Below the pieces are notes generated by a model. It ran no database searches, had not been told where the DNA came from, and saw nothing but the letters and a program-made list of their open reading frames with translations. Shown here in pieces: positions 59,001-62,124 of a stretch of 62,124 bases of DNA. Source of the stretch: Acanthaster planci (lineage: Eukaryota > Echinodermata > Asteroidea > Valvatida > Acanthasteridae); NCBI RefSeq assembly GCF_001949145.1, contig NW_019091594.1, positions 97,930 through 160,053 of the forward strand, read 5' to 3'. Both the position numbers and the translations under genes were made by a program. Position 1 is the first letter of the stretch; every line of letters begins with the position of its first letter.

Positions 59001-60189
59001 TAATCCAGCCTTGTTTTGAAACAGTATATCACAGTTTTGGGCATTTAGTGCAAGCAGATTACCACCGGGGACAAAAGCACTCCACCATCGCAGCAATGAG
59101 CCACACAGCACCGCTGCATGCTAATCTGGCCCCTATTGAAAAGAGGTCAGCAGCGCACTGTGCCAGGTTCGTGAACAAAAAAAAGTTATATAACACCGCA
59201 CAATCTGGCCTCCAAGGCTGCAGGGCTGGCTGAAATACTCGGGCATCAATAGATTTTTTCTGTCAGGAGACAGTGGCCACTGGACAGTAATTCATGTGGG
59301 TGTAAATGTCCATTTATTGAAATGATGAATTTTTTACGATTTTTTAAAACTGAAAATCTTGAAATTTGCCCGTATGTGTGCACTGCATTTTTCAAACCAC
59401 CCAGCAGCATGTGGTTAATATCATTAGAGATATCTTGAAATAGTCAAAAGGGACCACTTTAAAGTGAATAAATGTCACTTCGGTGTGCCATAGTAACGTG
59501 TGTGTGTCCTTGGGTGAGACTGTGGTCAATTTTTGCTTCTTTCTTCCAATCTATTTGTTCCTATGATGGTAAAGATAGATGATTTTGGATTACGTTCTTG
59601 TACTTAATGGCAGCAGCAAGTTTTTTACTTCAGGAGCTGAGATGGCCTTTTGGCATCAGAATATTGAGTTCCCAAACTGTGAAAACAAACTTTTGTTGTT
59701 TACATGAATATTATTATCTTTGAAATTTGAAAAAAATCATCACTTGCACAACAAGCTGCCAATTTTTTGTTTAATTTGGCTGCCAACACAGGAACATATG
59801 ACGGATGAGTAATGCAGTAGGATGTCTGAACAGGGAAGATGGGGTCATGGGTTGGAGTCTCAGCCTTGTAAACTGGCTATGCTTTGCTTCTGCAAAACTC
59901 ACAGACAAGATGGCTTTCAGTTTTACAAAGAAACTTGTCCTTGTGAAGAGCAAAAGTTTGTATCCAAAGTTGTGTTTTTGGTGCAAAAATTACATCCTAT
60001 TTGTCTTGATTATCAATTATTTTTTTCCAAGGTGCAATAAAGTTTGGTGAACCATTGAATCACTGCGAATGTTCGTCTCTGATCAGCCAGCTCTCACAGT
60101 GTGACTTGCCATTTCAGTGTGCCCATGGCAGACCATCTGTTATACCCCTCTTGGACTTCAGACTTTTATCTTCCTCACATCATGATAAG
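22902..60189 (+). CDS. MLH3: DNA mismatch repair endonuclease Mlh3 (8 exons, 3' end not seen)
   Basis: MLH3 pairs with MLH1 to form MutL-gamma, a nuclear endonuclease that resolves meiotic crossovers and assists mismatch repair. Coding exons: 22902-23060, 24169-24399, 28623-32658, 37801-37973, 41236-41374, 48137-48444, 48668-48770, 60032-60189. They join in phase to 1,769 codons. ATPase motifs: E28..N32 in [11 protein letters not shown]56-N-G-K-G60, G91-FRGES-96, G142-TTV-145. Residues ~350-1480 form a low-complexity linker. The C-terminal endonuclease motifs [12 protein letters not shown] (1564-1575), ACHG (1714-1717) and CAHGRP (1746-1751) are intact. Human MLH3 is 1,453 residues, so the linker here is about 300 longer. 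The conserved C-terminal tail after the CAHGRP block is not found before 62124. Introns reach 11.3 kb because of transposons. Confidence 0.95.
23061..24168 (+). other. MLH3 intron 1
   Basis: A 1.1-kb intron with acceptor TTTACGCAG. It contains the palindromic MITE at 23187-23351; the remainder is AT-rich with nothing recognised. Confidence 0.85.
23187..23351. mobile_element. Palindromic 165-bp MITE in intron 1
   Basis: The two halves are near-perfect inverted repeats, each beginning with a variant of YGGGCRATTYACAACAGTGC and reaching GTTGGCCAATCA. TA dinucleotides flank both ends. The transcript would fold into a long hairpin. Confidence 0.75.
24169..24399 (+). CDS. MLH3: MLH3 exon 2
   Basis: Residues 54-130, phase 0 at both ends. 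It carries ATPase motif II (VDNGKGLS), RYATSK and motif III ([11 protein letters not shown]). Splice sites are TTTACGCAG / GTATGT. Confidence 0.95.
24400..28622 (+). other. MLH3 intron 2
   Basis: A 4.2-kb intron. It holds TACATGTACATG runs near 24411, 24811 and 24945, a ~90-bp minisatellite at 26714-27100, and an unexplained C/G-homopolymer-containing block at 27280-27850. Confidence 0.85.
26714..27100. repeat. ~90-bp minisatellite, 4-5 units
   Basis: Units beginning with variants of GTTCCCGCCCGAGCCTGGTG and continuing ACGCGGAAC(T/A)GCAA start near 26714, 26803, 26895 and 26980. A truncated fifth starts near 27078. Spacing is 85-98 bp. Each unit start is a short inverted pair (GTTCC...GGAAC). 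Confidence 0.8.
28623..32658 (+). CDS. MLH3: MLH3 exon 3 (giant exon)
   Basis: Residues 131-1475 plus one base of codon 1476. It begins in ATPase motif IV ([19 protein letters not shown]). It continues through the MutL transducer domain ([16 protein letters not shown] at about residue 251, DICLEPSK) to about residue 350. It then encodes over 1,100 residues of Ser/Thr/Glu/Lys/Asn-rich linker. A single giant linker exon is also a feature of vertebrate MLH3. Acceptor TTTACATTTAG, donor GTGAGT. Confidence 0.95.
32687..32905. repeat. Tandem hairpin units directly after exon 3
   Basis: Four diverged units share CTTTTCCGCATAGTGCGGGA and AAGCCTTTGTTTTT (near 32700, 32735, 32789 and 32856). Each contains the short inverted pair CTTTCC/GGAAAG. 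Confidence 0.7.
33600..33898. repeat. TGACATCATC-rich repeat, left of gap
   Basis: GATGACATCATCAGGACGTC and GATGACATCATCATGATGTC recur about 160 bp apart. A similar motif (TGATGATGTCATGATGAC) occurs right of the gap at about 35241. This resembles the degenerate tandem array at 13040-14060. Confidence 0.5.
33899..34823. other. Assembly gap (925 N)
   Basis: Run of N inside MLH3 intron 3. ORFs across it are artefacts. Confidence 0.99.
37440..37680 (+). repeat. Dispersed repeat, copy 1
   Basis: Shares CACTTTGCTGGTTCAC(G/A)AATGACT, a preceding TTGACCAAGAGAGGG-like stretch and a following CTCACC.TGAAAA...CAGTCAAAA segment with 57740-58090, in the same orientation. The family is unknown. Confidence 0.6.
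37801..37973 (+). CDS. MLH3: MLH3 exon 4
   Basis: Codon 1476 (completed) to residue 1533. NWTNPMF followed later by [14 protein letters not shown] aligns with the EWDNPVF...YPYRFTKGMIHSMQ segment that opens the C-terminal domain of human MLH3. Splice sites TCTATGCAG / GTAAGT. Confidence 0.93.
38185..38975. repeat. Inverted pair of a ~240-bp TIR repeat
   Basis: The segment 38736-38973 has its own inverted ends (TTCTCACTTTCTAAAATAG and the complement of TTCTCACTTCCTAAAATAA). A second, partly degraded copy in opposite orientation lies at about 38188-38380. Shared internal text includes GATCCATCTA and CTGTCACAAA or complements. Confidence 0.65.
39530..40815 (-). mobile_element. CR1-like non-LTR retrotransposon (LINE) fragment
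   Basis: Minus-strand pieces in order: [20 protein letters not shown] and LQPISLTP with [14 protein letters not shown] (N-terminal RT, 40810-40306); NRQQCVRFN...[10 protein letters not shown] (RT core, 40325-40122); and [18 protein letters not shown]...[21 protein letters not shown] (thumb and C-terminal region, 39876-39574). Several frameshifts are present and the catalytic DD box is not intact. The endonuclease part is missing. Confidence 0.8.
41236..41374 (+). CDS. MLH3: MLH3 exon 5
   Basis: Residues 1534-1579 plus one base. QVDNKFIAC and [14 protein letters not shown] carry the DQHA(X)2E(X)4E metal-binding motif of MutL-type endonucleases (Asp1564, His1566, Glu1570, Glu1575). Splice sites CTCTCAAG / GTGGGC. 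Confidence 0.95.
41525..41885. repeat. Imperfect inverted-repeat element rich in GGGTTGAA
   Basis: The ends (CTGTTCACATTA... and the complement of CTTTTCACACTAG...) are imperfect inverted repeats. The interior repeats GGGTTGAA/TTCAACCC many times. It is probably a small DNA-transposon relic. Confidence 0.5.
42411..45155 (+). mobile_element. Degenerate retroelement gag-like region (possibly DIRS-like)
   Basis: A series of plus-strand open frames has unusually high C content for this window. It includes a Cys-containing block ([20 protein letters not shown]), a Pro/Ser/Thr-rich stretch, a basic patch ([10 protein letters not shown]...KSKKSRSS) and a helical block ([20 protein letters not shown]). 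These resemble the layout of DIRS-type gag proteins, but no RT or tyrosine recombinase was recognised. It is interrupted by an hAT-like MITE (42864-43785), and a pogo-like MITE follows at 45156. The family call is tentative. Confidence 0.4.
42864..43785. mobile_element. hAT-like MITE with 8-bp target-site duplication
   Basis: A 922-bp element with terminal inverted repeats TAGGGATCAACCAATG and the complement of TAGGGATTAACCAATG (15 of 16 match). Identical 8-bp CTTGTGGT flanks it at 42856-42863 and 43786-43793. TIRs of the TAGGG type and 8-bp duplications are diagnostic of hAT transposons. The subterminal regions repeat GCCGATCCGATG-type motifs. No transposase is recognised. Confidence 0.88.
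45156..46048. mobile_element. pogo/Tigger-like MITE (893 bp)
   Basis: The ends are inverted repeats: CAGTAAAATCTCGATAAGTC on the left and the complement of CAGTAAAATCTTGATAAGTC on the right. TA flanks both (45154-45155 and 46049-46050). The interior has further TTCGAGTTA-type phrases near both ends and no transposase. Confidence 0.82.
46049..46550. other. Continuation of unknown repeat DNA after the pogo-like MITE
   Basis: C-rich DNA with short open frames on both strands, similar in base composition to 42411-45155. It may be more of the same degenerate retroelement, but no motif confirms this. Confidence 0.3.
48137..48444 (+). CDS. MLH3: MLH3 exon 6
   Basis: Codon 1580 (completed) to residue 1682. 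[17 protein letters not shown] and [13 protein letters not shown] align with the LIPPLEITVTEEQRRLL and LCFVEREANEL segments of human MLH3. The start at 48137 is set by phase (G|AT gives Asp, conserved) although the acceptor is weak. Donor GTATGC. Confidence 0.9.
48445..48667 (+). other. MLH3 intron 6
   Basis: A short 223-bp intron, GTATGC...CATCACAG, with nothing else recognised. Confidence 0.85.
48668..48770 (+). CDS. MLH3: MLH3 exon 7
   Basis: Residues 1683-1716 plus one base. [16 protein letters not shown] matches the LPLTVQKVLASQACHG block, part of the endonuclease metal site. Donor GTAGGT. Confidence 0.95.
49860..50225. repeat. AT-rich satellite-like tract
   Basis: Recurrent TTATAAGATTCTTAT-type words (49860-50060) run into GAGATATCT.AAAAT..ATTTT units (50120-50225). 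The second type resembles 58560-58800. Confidence 0.55.
52040..52415 (-). pseudogene. Integrase-core (DDE) relic
   Basis: Translating the minus strand, with frame changes, gives [20 protein letters not shown], then YGIPS and a SDHGLDNID-like piece, then [20 protein letters not shown] followed by SSWRDVN. These match, in order, the three catalytic blocks (Asp, Asp, Glu) of the rve-type integrase core found in a family of transposon-derived animal proteins (VHG.IDG...SDHG.EN...TG.SVHNQRIER.W). Frameshifts and stops make it a pseudogene. No zinc-binding N-terminus was found. Confidence 0.65.
54141..54880 (-). mobile_element. RTE-like non-LTR retrotransposon fragment
   Basis: Minus-strand pieces in order: [20 protein letters not shown] (about 54735-54670); a segment with [45 protein letters not shown]; and [20 protein letters not shown]. 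This order (post-endonuclease linker to start of RT) is typical of RTE-type LINE Pol proteins. The RT core is absent below 54141. Several frameshifts are present. Confidence 0.75.
56136..56590 (-). pseudogene. Zinc-knuckle ORF1/gag-like fragment
   Basis: On the minus strand, [18 protein letters not shown] leads into a CX2CX4HX4C knuckle ([14 protein letters not shown]). A second Cys/His cluster follows ([14 protein letters not shown]), then an acidic stretch, a stop, and in another frame a long acidic tail (56366-56136, rich in Glu and Asp). The layout resembles the C-terminal part of a LINE ORF1/gag-like protein. It lies upstream, in minus orientation, of the RTE-like fragment, but the two need not belong together. 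Confidence 0.5.
57740..58090 (+). repeat. Dispersed repeat, copy 2
   Basis: Same family and orientation as 37440-37680 (CACTTTGCTGGTTCACAAAT phrase and following blocks). Confidence 0.6.
58560..58828. repeat. GATATCTTGAAAT tandem satellite
   Basis: About ten diverged units of roughly 25 bp built around GAAGATATCTTGAAATAGAT. The tract resumes at 59419-59440 after the piggyBac-like MITE, which split it. Confidence 0.75.
58829..59418 (+). mobile_element. piggyBac-like MITE, copy C
   Basis: It is flanked by TTAA at 58829-58832 and 59415-59418. The left end is CCACTTGCAGCTGGG; the right end is the complement of CCACATGCTGCTGGG. This is the only copy here that is complete without a gap in the plus orientation. 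It contains at least four ACAAAAG words near the left end and shares the central block with copies A and B. It is inserted inside the GATATC satellite. Confidence 0.83.
60032..60189 (+). CDS. MLH3: MLH3 exon 8 (last exon seen)
   Basis: Codon 1717 (completed) to residue 1769, ending at [26 protein letters not shown] and [18 protein letters not shown] carry the C(P/A)HGRP metal-binding motif of the endonuclease site. Splicing in phase after ACHG restores ACHG-AIKF exactly as in other MLH3 proteins. The terminal ~20-40 residues of the protein (including the conserved ..KL......LF.K tail) must be encoded further right. Confidence 0.93.
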
Positions 60190-62124
60190 GTTAGCTACTT
60201 TATTCTTTCATTGTGTCATACTTGTGTTTCATAGACATCCCCTGCGCACTACCTTCGTCGTGTGCCTGGCAGAGGGGCATAAGAGCAAAAGTAGGCTAAA
60301 AAGGTCAATTTTCTTTTATTGCCCCAACTGAAAGTATTTTGTACGTGCTTCAAAGCTTCCAGAATTAAGTCCAAATATTGCATCATTATGACATAATAAA
60401 TTGTACAAGGGTAAAGAAGTCATGGTGGAATTCGTTCCATGCAGGACATAATCATTATACAACCTTTTAAATGAACTGCCTTGACAGTAATCTGGTCTAT
60501 GGTGACCTTTGATCCATTGTAAATTTACGTTAATGCTGTTAATAATAGGATGAAACTTTATGTCAACTTCAGCTCATCTCGAGTACGCCAGTTAGGGCTA
60601 AAAAGTAGATTTTTTTATGTTAAATACAAAATTGAGATTCAGTTTTTGACTTTTATTGGTTTGAAATTAAACTCGTAATTGGGTCATTCCATGAGGTTGT
60701 GACTGTGTCAGTTGTTATATTGGTTCTTAAAAAATGAACAGCTATTTCCCTGCATGTGGATTCCACATGTGGAACTGACATTGTTATACATTTGCAAGGC
60801 TGAATGCAGAGGTGTGCATTATTTTTACAGAGTAAATGACCTGCTCTACAGGTCATGACAGGTGGAAAAGTTGCGAATGTAACAAGGATACTGTAACAAA
60901 TTGTGTCTCAGCCTCATGGAATGATCCAATCGCCTCTTTAGGCAGTGAATTAATAATTCAAGAAGTTGGCACTTTGCCATGTCCAGAAGCCAGGTTGGAT
61001 TGATACATTCCACGTCATCATGGTCATGACCCAGTAGGTCTATTCTAGTGCATGTTTAAGAAAAAATTATGTGCAATTAATTAAGTAAAAGAGGTGAATT
61101 AAATAATAGTTTGAACATAATAGGGACTGCTTGCCCAGCTTGCCCAAATCAAAAGAACCACTTAAGATAACAATTCAAAAGTGAAAGTCATGATTGTAGT
61201 GATATGGAGGTGGAATAAGGAGAATTGGTCCATGGGGTTGTCAGGACTTCATGTGGGTCAAGTGGTTCTTTCTGTTGCTTGGTTTGGTTTTCCCTGCAAG
61301 CTGGGCATCCCTCATTACTGGACCGAGCCCAGTCTAATGTGGCTTTCTTCGTTTTGGGGGGGGGGGTCCAGCGCTAAACGGGTATATATCACTTGTCGCT
61401 GAAATTGTGGGTAACAGGTGATCCCAAAAGAAAAGAAACCGCAGGAGTGAGAGTATCAATCAGCTGACCCCGAAGCGGACAGGGCCAAGTTGCATAGGTG
61501 TACGTGCACTGGCCTATACACTGGCCACTGCATGATCTCTATATCAGTGGCACTTGCACAGTGGTCTGCTTGCCTCATCCATTCATGATTAGGGTGCACC
61601 AGTGAATGATATTATGGGAGAAATACTTTTTTTTTTCTTGTTTCAGCATATTACTTTCTGTTTCATGCATGTGTCATTATTACCCCTGTAAGCCTATTCT
61701 AGTTAAGTTCAGGAGATGAACTGTTAGTGTTTTGACATTGACAAAGCAATAAAGGCATGCGATCATGTTCTATTGTACACATTTACTAGTGACACCAACA
61801 GTGCGAAAGTTGCAAAGCAAATAAGGTAATCCTCACTAAATCCCACGGCGTCACCGTTTTCATTCCTGGCTATACAGAACATGCAACATGCTTTAATTCA
61901 AAAAAAAAAAATTGAGTAAAGTTAGTTCTTTAGTTTGGGTGTTCTTATGCTTCATTGTGGTTGACATAAACCTCATATTCATCATGGGAAATCAAACCCG
62001 TTCGTTTTTAGAGATACATGTAAATATTTTTCCCAGTTAATTAAGTAAACACAAATTCTCAAAAATGACAGAAAGTGTGTATCACCTTAACTTTGAGTTC
62101 ACTGTAGCTTAGCATGTTGTGTAG
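60190..62124 (+). other. MLH3 intron 8 (incomplete), no exon recognised
   Basis: AT-rich DNA with no coding match to the MLH3 C-terminal tail and no recognised repeat. Confidence 0.55.

Larger units (their letters stand above)
48771..60031 (+). other. MLH3 intron 7
   Basis: An 11.3-kb intron, the largest in the gene. It contains AT-rich repeats, an integrase-like relic, RTE-like LINE pieces, a zinc-knuckle ORF, GATATC-rich satellites, a dispersed repeat and a piggyBac-like MITE. Confidence 0.85.

Noticed and set aside
60235-60283. A final MLH3 mini-exon after a TTTCATAG acceptor
   Set aside because: It would need a 45-base intron, and its residues do not resemble the MLH3 C-terminal tail.

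Overview
The window is animal genomic DNA, AT-rich and dominated by transposon remnants. One host gene is clearly recognisable: MLH3, the DNA mismatch-repair and meiotic-crossover endonuclease subunit, on the + strand. Its eight recognisable coding exons run from 22902 to 60189, with canonical GT/AG introns and consistent phases. They encode 1,769 residues. The short C-terminal tail found in other MLH3 proteins is not seen and probably lies beyond the right edge. Spliceosomal introns, a tRNA-derived SINE, and piggyBac-, hAT- and pogo-like MITEs beside BEL/Pao, CR1-like and RTE-like retroelements fit an invertebrate metazoan. The SINE type and the abundant TACATGTA motifs suggest a marine deuterostome (echinoderm, hemichordate or amphioxus), but this is inference and the species is not determined.

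Layout. 1-300: a possible first exon of a secreted or membrane protein on the - strand, running off the left edge. 300-16600: no convincing host gene. This part holds a piggyBac-like MITE (1159-1735), a large inverted-repeat complex (3440-7880) built around a foldback element with 428-bp arms (5494-7141), degenerate tandem repeats (13040-14060) and a TIR MITE (14873-15266). 16636-21089: a decayed BEL/Pao LTR retrotransposon on the - strand, interrupted by a piggyBac-like MITE and by an assembly gap (19330-19684). 22195-22555: a tRNA-type SINE just upstream of MLH3.

22902-60189: MLH3. Exons 1 and 2 plus the start of exon 3 encode the GHKL ATPase. The rest of the 4,036-bp exon 3 encodes a very long hydrophilic linker. 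Exons 4-8 encode the MLH1-binding and endonuclease domain, with both metal-binding motifs intact. Its introns hold most of the other mobile DNA: a palindromic MITE in intron 1; a 90-bp minisatellite in intron 2; hairpin tandem repeats and a 925-base gap in intron 3; a CR1-like LINE in intron 4; a retroelement split by hAT-like and pogo-like MITEs in intron 5; and an integrase-like relic, RTE-like LINE pieces, a zinc-knuckle ORF and a third piggyBac-like MITE in intron 7.

The biologically active content is therefore essentially one DNA-repair gene spread over more than 37 kb by insertions. The most notable structures are the nested and target-site-resolved transposon insertions and the nested palindromes on the left. 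No prokaryotic-type system (operon, CRISPR, phage) is present.
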